DNA of 64,000 bases from JARKPK01 sp964631235 (GTDB lineage Bacteria > Planctomycetota > Planctomycetia > Pirellulales > Thermoguttaceae). The translations under genes and the position numbers were made by a program. The DNA is taken from assembly GCA_964631235.1 (NCBI GenBank), contig CAZVZX010000022.1, positions 16,703 through 80,702 of the forward strand, read 5' to 3'. Shown one piece after another: positions 26,981-35,714 of the stretch. The first letter of the stretch is position 1. Every line of letters begins with the position of its first letter. Below the pieces are notes generated by a model. The model did no database searches. It was not told the origin of the DNA and saw nothing but the letters and a program-made list of their open reading frames with translations.

Positions 26981-28177
26981 TTACTCAACAACGCCGAACC
27001 GATGAACCGTTGTATGGCGATACGTTTGGCCCGGCCGCAGCACGGTTGTCGGGTAGTCGGGCTTGTTGGGCGAGTCGGGATAATGCTGTGTTTCCAAGCA
27101 GAATCCGAAATGCTTCTTATAGTCCACCCCGCTGCCGCGAACGGTGCCATCGAGAAAGTTGCCCGAGTAGAACTGCACCGCGGGCTGCGTGGTGTGAATT
27201 TCCATCATTCGGCCGCTTTTCGGCTCAACAACACGCGCACAAAGGGCCAATCCTTGCGGCTTCTCGCGTGCCAGAACGTAGCAGTGATCGTATCCGCCCT
27301 CGACCTGGGCGATGCGGGCACCGATCTTCGTCGGTTGATTGAAATCCATCGGGGTATCGGCAACCGGTTTCGGATCGCCGATCGGGATGAGCGTTTGGTC
27401 CACCGGCAGGTAGCGATCCGCCCGAATCATCAATTCGTGGCCCAACACATCGCCGTTGCCCGCGCCGGCCAGATTCCAATAGGCGTGGTTCGTCAGGTTG
27501 AGCACCGTGGGCTTGTCGGTTTCGGCCGTGTAGTCCATGCGCAACTCGTTGCCGTCGGTCAAGGTGTAAACCACAGTCACGGCGAGGTTGCCGGGATACC
27601 CTTCTTCGCCATCGGGGCTGGTTCGGCTGAAGGTGATTGACGCCGCATCGGCCGTCTCAGCCGTTTCCGCTTTCCAAACGTATTTGTCGAACCCTCTCTT
27701 GCCGCCGTGCAGATGGTTTGGCCCGTCGTTGGTAGCCAGGGTATATTCCTTGCCATCAAGCGAGAACTTTCCGCCGGCAATTCGATTGGCGAATCGGCCG
27801 ACGATACAGCCGAAATAGGGGTGCCCCTTGAGGTAGTCGTCCAACGTGTCGCAATGGAGCGTGATGTTGGCCGTTGCGCCGGAGCGATCGGGCGTTTCCA
27901 CCGCCGTGATGATCCCGCCGTAGTCGATGGCGCGGACGACGATTCCCTGGGAATTGCGAAGCGTGTATTCCGTTACTTCCGTTCCGTCTTCGAGCTTGCC
28001 GAAGGCTTTCTTGCTGATCCGCTGCATGGGCTGTTCCTTGTTGGCGGCGGGCGACTGAGCGCCCGCGGGTGCTGATCCTTTCGGCTGATTCGAACTGTGC
28101 TGCGGTCCGCCGCAACCGGCCAGCCAGCACGAAAAACCTGTCAGAACACATGCCGCCCAAAAAAGTCGAGAAACCAT
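26981..28177 (-). CDS. galM: Aldose 1-epimerase, lipoprotein
   Basis: Interconverts alpha and beta anomers of aldoses; 398 residues. The N-terminus is a lipoprotein signal with lipobox LAGC (CWLAGCGG, near residue 23), so the enzyme is anchored outside the cytoplasm. Family landmarks: GGIITAVETPDRSG, GRFANRIAGGKF, GPNHLHGGKRGFDKYVW with the catalytic His pair region, LTNHAYWNLAG and the C-terminal CLETQHYPDSPN containing the catalytic Glu. Secretion suggests work on sugars released by the extracellular glycosidases in this window. Start ATG 28177 with AAAGGA upstream. Confidence 0.92.
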   Translation of the reverse strand: MVSRLFWAACVLTGFSCWLAGCGGPQHSSNQPKGSAPAGAQSPAANKEQPMQRISKKAFGKLEDGTEVTEYTLRNSQGIVVRAIDYGGIITAVETPDRSGATANITLHCDTLDDYLKGHPYFGCIVGRFANRIAGGKFSLDGKEYTLATNDGPNHLHGGKRGFDKYVWKAETAETADAASITFSRTSPDGEEGYPGNLAVTVVYTLTDGNELRMDYTAETDKPTVLNLTNHAYWNLAGAGNGDVLGHELMIRADRYLPVDQTLIPIGDPKPVADTPMDFNQPTKIGARIAQVEGGYDHCYVLAREKPQGLALCARVVEPKSGRMMEIHTTQPAVQFYSGNFLDGTVRGSGVDYKKHFGFCLETQHYPDSPNKPDYPTTVLRPGQTYRHTTVHRFGVVE

Positions 28178-28460
28178 CGCTAACGTCCTTTCGCTTTCGA
28201 TACGAATTGAAGTTCGGACGCGAACGCACAATGCAGGCCGCCGCTATCGGCAATGCGGCATGCCGTGCGCGGCCGCAATACGCCACAACATGACGGGCGA
28301 TTGCTTGAATTGATCATCGTATTCGGCAACGATCGGGCGTGCAATCCGGTGCCCGAACCAGCGCAGCGAAAAAGCGACAAGACTCCAACCGGCCCGCGAA
28401 TCGCCGCCTCGTGATTGCGCGGCAGTTGCCACCGGTTGTGAGCGACCAGACCGGGGCAAT

Positions 28461-29507
28461 CTACTCGGCGTCGGAAAGGCGGACGATGCCTTTGACGAGG
28501 CCGTCTCGGTAGGCAGCGGCCAGTTCGAACGCTTCCTGCAAGTCGTTCCAGCCGAATCGGTGAGTAATCAAAACTTCGGGGCGAATATGGCCGTCGGCAA
28601 CTAAACGAATGGCCGGAGCGATACACCCCTTTTGTCGCCGAACGCTGCGAAAGACGAGTTCCTTGGTGCGCATCAGATGGATGTCGAACGGCACTTCCAC
28701 TTGCGGTGGAATGCCGACGAGGTACAGCACTCCGCCCGGCGTGAGCAACTGCTGCGCGTGATCGATGATTGCCGGATCTCCGCTGCATTCGAAGACGAAA
28801 TCCAAGCCCCAGGGTTCGTTTTCGGCGATGCCCTCAATCGCGGATGAACTTTTCGGATTGCCGGTCCAATCGGCGCCGCACGTGCGGGCCAAGGCCAACC
28901 GCTCGTCGAGAAGATCGGTAACGTACACGGTGCAAGGAGCCGCGGCCTTCGCGCAAAGCAGGACGCTTAGCCCGATCGGGCCCGCGCCGAAAATGGCGAT
29001 TCGCGCGGCCGGATACACTTCGGCCATGCGCACTGCATAAAGACCGATCGAAAGAGGTTCGATCAGCGCGGCAACATCCAAGCTCATCGACGCCGGCACT
29101 CGAAGGCAATTCGCCGCCGGCAAAACGCGATACTCCGCCGCTGCGCCAGGTGCCTGACCGGGCGAACCCATGAACTGGATGTGCCGGCACGTATTCACGC
29201 GCCCGACGCGGCATTGATCGCATTGGTGGCAACTTAGGGCCGGATCGATCGCCACGCGGTCACCGGGACGCACATTGACCACGCTGGAGCCGATTTCGAT
29301 GATTGTGCCCGAACATTCGTGCCCGAGCGACGCCGGGTAACTGAGCCGCTGCCGACCGATCCCTCCATCGACGAAGTAATGAACATCGCTCCCGCAGATC
29401 CCCAGACGATCGATGCGGACGAGCACGTCAGTGGATCGTTCGAGCTTCGGAGTCGGTTCTTCGGCGATTTCGATCGTCCGCGGCTTGGTAAAGTAGGCGA
29501 CCTTCAT
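28461..29507 (-). CDS. Zinc-dependent alcohol/sugar dehydrogenase (sorbitol dehydrogenase-like)
   Basis: Medium-chain dehydrogenase, 348 residues. Catalytic zinc ligands are in LGICGSDVHYF and LGHECSG. The structural zinc lobe has the four-cysteine pattern CHQCDQCRVGRVNTC. The Rossmann motif IFGAGPIGLSVLL follows, and VTDLLDERLALA ends the second strand with an Asp that favours NAD. Closest to L-iditol/sorbitol or xylitol dehydrogenases. It lies 283 bases upstream of the epimerase gene on the same strand; a sugar pathway link is plausible but not shown. Confidence 0.9.
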   Translation of the reverse strand: MKVAYFTKPRTIEIAEEPTPKLERSTDVLVRIDRLGICGSDVHYFVDGGIGRQRLSYPASLGHECSGTIIEIGSSVVNVRPGDRVAIDPALSCHQCDQCRVGRVNTCRHIQFMGSPGQAPGAAAEYRVLPAANCLRVPASMSLDVAALIEPLSIGLYAVRMAEVYPAARIAIFGAGPIGLSVLLCAKAAAPCTVYVTDLLDERLALARTCGADWTGNPKSSSAIEGIAENEPWGLDFVFECSGDPAIIDHAQQLLTPGGVLYLVGIPPQVEVPFDIHLMRTKELVFRSVRRQKGCIAPAIRLVADGHIRPEVLITHRFGWNDLQEAFELAAAYRDGLVKGIVRLSDAE

Positions 29508-29619
29508 CTTTAGTCGATTAGAGACGTGTTAGCGTTCTGGTTAGGATCGATTCTGTGCGGCAGAAATGGCATTCCGTTTGCTTCGTTTCATGCAGCGGCA
29601 ATGTTTGTCACAGAATCGA

Positions 29620-31956
29620 TCAATCGGCCGGAAGAACCGAAGCTGGCGGCTTGCGCCGCGAGCCGGCCGGGCTATTCCGTTCGGGCTCGGCAGGCCCAAC
29701 CTTCGCAGCCGGCGGCTCTGGGGCCGCTCGCGACGTTTCGCCTGTCGGCTGAGACGGAGGGCTGTCCTTTGTCGCCGAGTCGGCAGGCAAAATGCCTTCG
29801 ATTGCCGCCTGGCCGTAAAGCGGCAGATGCCGATAGTACACCTCTAAGGTGCAGAGGCAAAGAGCCGTCATGTAAATCCTCCCGGCATAATCGGCAAAGC
29901 CGCCATCGATGCCGTTGCCGCGGGGCGTCCAACTGCCGGCGGCATGGCCTTTGATTTCCTGGGTGGATACGAGCAAGTCGCGCATTCTCTCGTTCCAGGT
30001 TCGCCACGAGCTGCCGCCATAGTGGTGCATGACTTGGGTAGCATAGTACCAATAATACACGTTGGGGCGTTTCTCGCTGGGAAGATGATGCCGCACCATC
30101 AGATCAACGCCCGCCTTCAGCCCTTTGTGGTCGCGCGGCCAGCCAAGGTACTGCCGACAGAGCAGCGCCTCGGCCGTCATGGCGATTGTGGTCGATCGAC
30201 CGGGTTGATAGTAGTACTCTCCCAGATTTCGATCGCGAGCGACACTATCGAGAAACATCGCCGTGCGTTCAAAGACTTCGTTCGGAACATGCAGGCCGGC
30301 CATTTGTCCGCTTTTCAAGGCCATCAATTGCCATCCGACCACGCTGACGTCGCCCGGTTCGCCCGGCTCGTAGCGCCAGCCGCCGGCCGAATGCTGAGCA
30401 GCCACAATGAAGTTCAATGCGCGCTGGGCCGGCTCGAAAAGCTGTTTGTCTTGCGTTAGAGCGTAGGCTTCACACAAAACGATTGCCGCCATTCCGTGGG
30501 CATACATCCGTCCGTCGCCTTCGTCGCGAAGGTCGCCGTTCTCGAGTTGTTGAGCGCAGAGAGCATTCAGCCCCTTAAGAACCTCCTGCTGATATTCGCC
30601 CTGCATGTGCGTTTGTCCGGCGCCCAAAAACGGCAGAAGCGCCAAGGCCGTGCCGGCGACCTTGGTGCTGAAGCCGCCCGGATGCGTGCAGGTTTCGTCG
30701 CAGTCCGGTGTGCGGAAGTGCTGGAGGCTCCAATTTCCGTCGGGCTGCTGATGACGCGCCAGGAACTTCAGCCCGCGAGCGACGGCCGCCTCGGTGGCCG
30801 AAGTGCCGCCGGAACTCCGCACCATTTGGGCGCGCAAGGCGGGATCGCGCCCATGAAACATTCGCCCCGGCGGAGGAGGCTCCTCGGCCGTCGAAAAGCT
30901 CTTCACTCGTTCAGGCATGAGTCCGATCGGATTGAAATCCGTCAGCGGCGGATCGATGGGCGAAAGCTCCGGCTCGACCTTTGCAAGGCCCATCGAATCG
31001 AGTGTCGCCTCGAAGTCGATGGCGCCGGGCTCGTCGAATTCGAACGCCTTCTCATCCAAATTGATTTTGCCCTGTTCGCCTTCGTAATCTTGCGGAGAAA
31101 TCGCGGTCGAGAGAATGATGCCGCGATTCTCCGGTTCGTCCATCATCCAAAGGCCGAGCAAGATGATCGCCACCGCATGGAAGACGAGGCTGATCAACCA
31201 AGCAGGCAAATTGGCGAGAAACCGCCGCGCCGCGCCGTAAAACCCCTCCTGACGCCGCAATTGAGCCAACCGAGCTCGCGCGCTGCGATAGACCTGGGCC
31301 GCGGGAACGCGACGGCGGCCGAGCGAACTTGTTGCCTTCGACGCTTCGCCGGCGGGCGCCGTGCCGGGGACTCGCCTCCGGCGTGATTCCCCCGGATGCG
31401 CCGCTGGCGGCGGCATCACCAGTGCCGGGTTCCGCTTGTCGCCGGCTTGTGCGGCGGACATAGCGGCGTTCGCAGGCTGTTCTTTACGAGGCGGAGAGCT
31501 TGCCCTTGGCGCGCTCGCTGATGGTTGCGCCGGTTGACCGGCAGCGACCGATGGCGACGAGGACGGCGACGGCCCGCTTGGCGGATCGGTCGCTACGGCC
31601 GCGGCCGAACGATCCAGCGGCTTTCCCGCTGAAGCCGAGGTGCCTGCCGCAGGTTGCGATGGAGCCGGGGGGACGACTGCGGCATTCCGATAATCGTTCA
31701 GTAATCGCTCGGCATGTCGTTGCTGCTCTTCGGTCAGCTCAACGCTGGCACCGCACCGCCAACAGTCGGCGGTCATCAGCCAAAGGCGGATCGACATCGG
31801 CGCGCCGCAGTCGGGGCACGCGCACGCCAGAACGCCGCCGTCGAGCCAGATTTCGGCCACGCGCGCCTTCTCGGTGCGGTTTCGGGGAGCGTTGCCGCCG
31901 GGCGGTGACGGCGGGAGAGGCATCGAAGATGAATCGCTCGCTCGGCTCGATGTCAC
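29620..31956 (-). CDS. Zinc-ribbon, transmembrane and squalene-cyclase-repeat protein
   Basis: 778 residues. Residues 45-68 form a small zinc ribbon (CACPDCG ... CWRCG). A Pro/Ala/Ser-rich linker follows to about 225. A membrane helix lies near 247-271 (WLISLVFHAVAIILLGLWMM). The C-terminal half (385-740) has prenyltransferase/squalene-oxidase-type alpha-barrel repeats: VARGLKFLARHQQPDGNW, RALNFIVAAQHSAGGWRYE, GDVSVVGWQLMALKSG, CRQYLGWPRDHKG. No DxDD cyclase motif was seen, so it is probably not a terpene cyclase. I know this architecture from planctomycetes without a known function. Start GTG 31956 or ATG 31923. Confidence 0.82.
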   Translation of the reverse strand: MTSSRASDSSSMPLPPSPPGGNAPRNRTEKARVAEIWLDGGVLACACPDCGAPMSIRLWLMTADCWRCGASVELTEEQQRHAERLLNDYRNAAVVPPAPSQPAAGTSASAGKPLDRSAAAVATDPPSGPSPSSSPSVAAGQPAQPSASAPRASSPPRKEQPANAAMSAAQAGDKRNPALVMPPPAAHPGESRRRRVPGTAPAGEASKATSSLGRRRVPAAQVYRSARARLAQLRRQEGFYGAARRFLANLPAWLISLVFHAVAIILLGLWMMDEPENRGIILSTAISPQDYEGEQGKINLDEKAFEFDEPGAIDFEATLDSMGLAKVEPELSPIDPPLTDFNPIGLMPERVKSFSTAEEPPPPGRMFHGRDPALRAQMVRSSGGTSATEAAVARGLKFLARHQQPDGNWSLQHFRTPDCDETCTHPGGFSTKVAGTALALLPFLGAGQTHMQGEYQQEVLKGLNALCAQQLENGDLRDEGDGRMYAHGMAAIVLCEAYALTQDKQLFEPAQRALNFIVAAQHSAGGWRYEPGEPGDVSVVGWQLMALKSGQMAGLHVPNEVFERTAMFLDSVARDRNLGEYYYQPGRSTTIAMTAEALLCRQYLGWPRDHKGLKAGVDLMVRHHLPSEKRPNVYYWYYATQVMHHYGGSSWRTWNERMRDLLVSTQEIKGHAAGSWTPRGNGIDGGFADYAGRIYMTALCLCTLEVYYRHLPLYGQAAIEGILPADSATKDSPPSQPTGETSRAAPEPPAAKVGPAEPERNSPAGSRRKPPASVLPAD

Positions 31957-32193
31957 GGTTTGACTCCCACGCCCGACATTGCGCGACGGGACGACCGATC
32001 GAACCCCCTCCTACGATTATCCATTATACAGGTATTCTCTGCCGTTGCACGAGTCGGGCGTTCTATAAAGCGTCGGTTTTCTTTGCCTGTAAACCCGTGC
32101 CGATTCAGGCCAAAGGACGGCCTAAGCGGTCGGCTCGATCGCCGTAGGCCGCGGGATTGCACGATGTTGCGACAAAGCAATACAATAGCTCGA

Positions 32194-33135
32194 ATGAATC
32201 AATCGATTTCCTCTTTGATCGCCTCGTTGGAAACGAATATCAACCGCGTCGTCCTCGGCAAAGCCGAGGTGGTGCGTCTCGTGGTTACCGCTTTGTTGGC
32301 GGGCGAGCACGTACTGATTGAAGATGTGCCCGGCGTCGGGAAGACCCTCATCGGCAAATCGCTGGCGCGGAGCGTTGCGGGGCAGTTCGCACGCATTCAA
32401 TTTACGCCCGATCTGTTGCCCGGCGACATCACCGGCAGCAGCGTCTATCGCAGTGCAAGCGGCGAGTTCACCTTTATGCCCGGCCCGGTGTTCGCCAACA
32501 TCGTGCTTGCCGACGAAATCAATCGTGCCACGCCGCGGACGCAAAGCGCGCTGCTCGAAGCGATGAGCGAGCGGCAAGTGTCGGCCGACGGGCAAACGTT
32601 TCCGCTGCCGAGGCCTTTCTTGGTGATTGCCACGCAAAACCCGGTCGAGTTCGAGGGGACGTATCCGCTGCCGGAAAGCCAGCTCGATCGGTTTCTCTTT
32701 CGGTTGAGCGTTGGATACCCCGATCGAGACGCCGAGCGCCAAGTTCTGGAAACGCACCGCGACGGCGAACCGGTCGATCGATTGCCCGCCGTCATCGATT
32801 GCGCTCAGGTAACTGAGCTTCAAGAGGCCGCCTGTACCGTTGCCGTGGATGCTTCGATCAGCGAATATATTCTCGACATTGCCGCAGCGACGCGAGCGTG
32901 CGCCGACCTGAGTGTCGGGATAAGCACGCGCGGATCGTTGGCCTTGTATCGGGCCGCTCAGGCACGGGCCTTGGTCGAAGGGCGTGATTATGTTGTGCCC
33001 GACGATGTGAAATCACTCGCCGTGGCGGTTCTCGCCCATCGAGTGATTCCGAAGGGATATATTCACGGCGGACAACGCTCGGCCGTCGAATCGCTTATCG
33101 AACGGCTTGTGGACGAGATTCCCGCACCGGTCTAA
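32194..33135 (+). CDS. MoxR-family AAA+ ATPase
   Basis: 313 residues from the ATG chosen; ATG 32164 is an alternative. Walker A is in DVPGVGKTLIGK and Walker B in IVLADEINRATPRTQSALLEAM, with GTYPLPESQLDRFLFRL as the sensor region and a C-terminal lid. MoxR ATPases act as chaperones that assemble metal- or cofactor-containing and envelope proteins, usually with a DUF58/VWA partner encoded next door. Here the downstream neighbour is a dispersed repeat and then ilvD on the other strand, so the partner is elsewhere. The upstream frame to 31960 is rejected for lack of similarity. Confidence 0.9.
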   Translation: MNQSISSLIASLETNINRVVLGKAEVVRLVVTALLAGEHVLIEDVPGVGKTLIGKSLARSVAGQFARIQFTPDLLPGDITGSSVYRSASGEFTFMPGPVFANIVLADEINRATPRTQSALLEAMSERQVSADGQTFPLPRPFLVIATQNPVEFEGTYPLPESQLDRFLFRLSVGYPDRDAERQVLETHRDGEPVDRLPAVIDCAQVTELQEAACTVAVDASISEYILDIAAATRACADLSVGISTRGSLALYRAAQARALVEGRDYVVPDDVKSLAVAVLAHRVIPKGYIHGGQRSAVESLIERLVDEIPAPV

Positions 33136-33232
33136 CGAAAACCGCGGAGGACGGAAAGCGGTTCAAGCGGAACGCACGCGATCGAGAGCGTCGCTGCGAC
33201 CGCGGCCGCGCTCGCAATCGGCTCGAACTATT
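33136..33232 (+). repeat. Dispersed intergenic repeat, copy 3
   Basis: GAAAACCGCGGAGGACGGAAAG, GCGGTTCAAGCGG, then TCGCTGCGACCGCGGCCGCG and GCTCGAAC. It starts right at the MoxR stop codon and fills much of the convergent gap before ilvD. A short deletion shifts the family frame. Confidence 0.7.
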
Positions 33233-33387
33233 CAGCCGAAGGTCAACCTTTACCGAACAGCCCGGCGATCCGTCCGGTAAAGGTTGGAACGCGCGATCGT
33301 TGGCGCGACTGACGCGCAGCGACGCATTGCGCCCACTGCTCACGGCCGGGGCGCCAATTCGTCAGAACAGAACCCGTCAGAGCGATT

Positions 33388-35223
33388 CTACCCGCGGGGC
33401 CGGAGCACCGCGCCGGTATCGGCACTGGTCGCCATTGACGTATATCGAGCCAAATAGCCGCGTTGGTAACGAGGCGGCGGGGCTTTCCACCGCTTGGCGC
33501 GTGCGGCCAGCTCCTCCTCGGGCACACAGAGATTGAGAATGCGCTTCGGAATGTCGATTTCGATGATGTCTCCGGGCTCGATCAGCGCAATCGGGCCGCC
33601 GGCAGCAGCCTCCGGACTGACATGACCGATGCACGCCCCGGCGGTTCCACCGGAAAACCGGCCGTCGGTGACCAGCGCCACGGTCGAATCGAGGCCCATG
33701 CCCTTCAACGCCGTGGTCGGCGCCAACATTTCCTGCATTCCCGGCCCGCCGCGCGGACCTTCGTAGCGAATGATGACGACGTTGCCCGGCTTCACCTTGC
33801 CGTTGACGATTCCGGCGTACGCGTCGGTTTCCGATTCGAAAATCACGGCCGGTCCGCGGTGGGCAAGCATTTCGGGCCGCACGCCGGCTGTTTTCACCAC
33901 CGCACCGCGCGGAGCGAGGCTTCCGTACAGGATGGCCAAACCGCCCTCGCGGCTGTAGGCGTTTTCCACTTCGCGAATGCAGTCGTACGGATCGAAGCCG
34001 AGTTGCATCTGATCCAACTCGGCCACCGAGGTTGCCCGGCGCTCGACCACCATGCCCTTGTTGGTCCGTTGACGGCCGGCCGTAACCGCGGCCAATTCGA
34101 GGGCTTCCTTTGCAGCCGCTCGCCCGCGAATATCGAACTCGGCGATATTCTCTCTGAGGGTTTTTCCCGAGACAGTCGGCACATCGAGATGGAGCAATCC
34201 CGGACAGCCGCGAACCAGCGAACCGAGAATCGTGTGGATTCCGCCCGAATTATGGCAATCCTCGATGTGATAGTGGCTGCTGGGGGCGATTTTGCAAATG
34301 TTCGGCGTTTTTTGGCTCAGTTCATTGATCCGCGACAAGTCGTACGACACGCCTGCTTCTTCCGCAATGGCCAGCATGTGCAGCACCGTGTTCGTGCTGC
34401 CGCCCATCGCCATATCGAGCACCATGGCGTTGTCCACCGATTCGCGGGTGACGATTTCGCGGGGCAGAATGCCGTGCCCGGGCCCGAGTTTTTCAAATTG
34501 CAGCACCATTTCCACGATTCGCTGCGCAGCCCTGCGGTAGAGGCGTTTGCGCTCGGCGCTGGTGGCCAACAACGTGCCGTTGGTGGGCAGTGCCATCCCG
34601 ATCGCCTCGCACAGGCAGTTCATGCTGTTGGCCGTGAACATTCCGGAACACGATCCGCAGGTGGGGCAGCCGGCCTTCTCCAATTCGAGCAACTGCTCGG
34701 CCGAGAGCTTGCCATCTTGTTTTGCGGCCGCGCCGATAAACACATCGATCAGATCGACCGTCTTGCCGTCGGCCGTCTTGCCCGCTTCCATCGGACCGCC
34801 GCTGACGAAGATGGTGGGGATATTGCAGCGCATCGCCGCCATGAGCATGCCCGGAACGATCTTGTCGCAATTCGGAATGCAGATCATGCCGTCGAAGCAG
34901 TGGGCCTCGATCATCGTCTCCACCGAATCGGCAATCAGCTCTCGGCTGGGCAGCGAGAACTTCATTCCCTCGTGACCCATGGCGATGCCGTCGTCCACGC
35001 CGATCGTGTTGAAAAGGAAGGGCACTCCGCCGGCTTCCCGAACACACTGCTTGACGAACCGACCGACCTCGTCGAGATGGACGTGGCCAGGAATGATATC
35101 GACGTGGCTGTTGCAAATGGCGATGAACGGTTTGCGGAAATCGTCGTCGGTTACTCCCGTGGCGCGCAACAGGCTGCGGTGCGGGGCTCGGGCATCACCC
35201 ATCTTCACGCGGTCGGATCTCAT
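33388..35223 (-). CDS. ilvD: Dihydroxy-acid dehydratase
   Basis: Iron-sulfur dehydratase of valine, isoleucine and leucine synthesis; it converts 2,3-dihydroxy acids to 2-keto acids. 611 residues. The three cluster cysteines are Cys37 (IAICNSHVD), Cys119 (CIPNCDKIVPG) and Cys192 (CPTCGSCSGMF). LDMAMGGSTNTVLHM and the C-terminal GRFSGGTAGACIGHVSPEA are also diagnostic. ATG 35223 has AAAGGAAA seven bases upstream. It works in the same pathway as leuA at 58.1 kb but is not in an operon with it, and I saw no attenuator in its leader. Confidence 0.95.
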   Translation of the reverse strand: MRSDRVKMGDARAPHRSLLRATGVTDDDFRKPFIAICNSHVDIIPGHVHLDEVGRFVKQCVREAGGVPFLFNTIGVDDGIAMGHEGMKFSLPSRELIADSVETMIEAHCFDGMICIPNCDKIVPGMLMAAMRCNIPTIFVSGGPMEAGKTADGKTVDLIDVFIGAAAKQDGKLSAEQLLELEKAGCPTCGSCSGMFTANSMNCLCEAIGMALPTNGTLLATSAERKRLYRRAAQRIVEMVLQFEKLGPGHGILPREIVTRESVDNAMVLDMAMGGSTNTVLHMLAIAEEAGVSYDLSRINELSQKTPNICKIAPSSHYHIEDCHNSGGIHTILGSLVRGCPGLLHLDVPTVSGKTLRENIAEFDIRGRAAAKEALELAAVTAGRQRTNKGMVVERRATSVAELDQMQLGFDPYDCIREVENAYSREGGLAILYGSLAPRGAVVKTAGVRPEMLAHRGPAVIFESETDAYAGIVNGKVKPGNVVIIRYEGPRGGPGMQEMLAPTTALKGMGLDSTVALVTDGRFSGGTAGACIGHVSPEAAAGGPIALIEPGDIIEIDIPKRILNLCVPEEELAARAKRWKAPPPRYQRGYLARYTSMATSADTGAVLRPRG

Positions 35224-35714
35224 GGCGGTATTTCCTTTGAAATAATCGAGCGATCTTCATGTGCGGTCGGCAAATCGGCTGGGCGTCACTCTCGGCATAT
35301 GCGGCGACCGCTATTCGAGAGCGCTCGGTAGCGAGGGACCGACCGACGCGCGGTCGAGTATCGAATCGAAAGCGACTGAGCCTCCTTACGAACTCGCAAA
35401 AAACAAGCGGATTGAACCGAAACGATCTATTTTACCCGGCTTCTCGCCGCTGAACAGACGCGGATGGTTGCCGTTTTCCCCGATGATGTGCATTCCTCGC
35501 ATCGGTGCCTTTCACGCTTTCGCGTCGGACGGCCATTGCTCAGCTTGACGCAACTCGGACCGATCAGATAGCCTGTTGAGGTTTGAATTCGGCACCTTGT
35601 CAGTGATCTTTTTGTCGAGGCCAGCGATACCGAGAATCGGATCGGTCCGATTGTCGTCGGCCGAGTATCGTCTGCTGGTCGGCGGCCGTTCGGCCTCCGA
35701 TCGAGGAATGCGCC
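35224..35714. other. Divergent intergenic region, no gene seen
   Basis: 491 bases between ilvD and the glycosyltransferase gene. On the minus strand AAGGAGG occurs near 35384 without a start codon at working distance, and GTAAAATAG near 35434 could be part of a promoter. No leader peptide, terminator hairpin or T-box-like element was recognised. Confidence 0.45.

Noticed and set aside
33463..35331. A 622-codon plus-strand frame antisense to ilvD
   Set aside because: ilvD on the other strand has all family motifs; the antisense frame is His/Arg/Ala-rich without any domain and results from GC-rich codon bias.
35224..35450. Possible attenuator for ilvD
   Set aside because: No terminator hairpin with U-tract and no branched-chain-rich leader ORF could be found.
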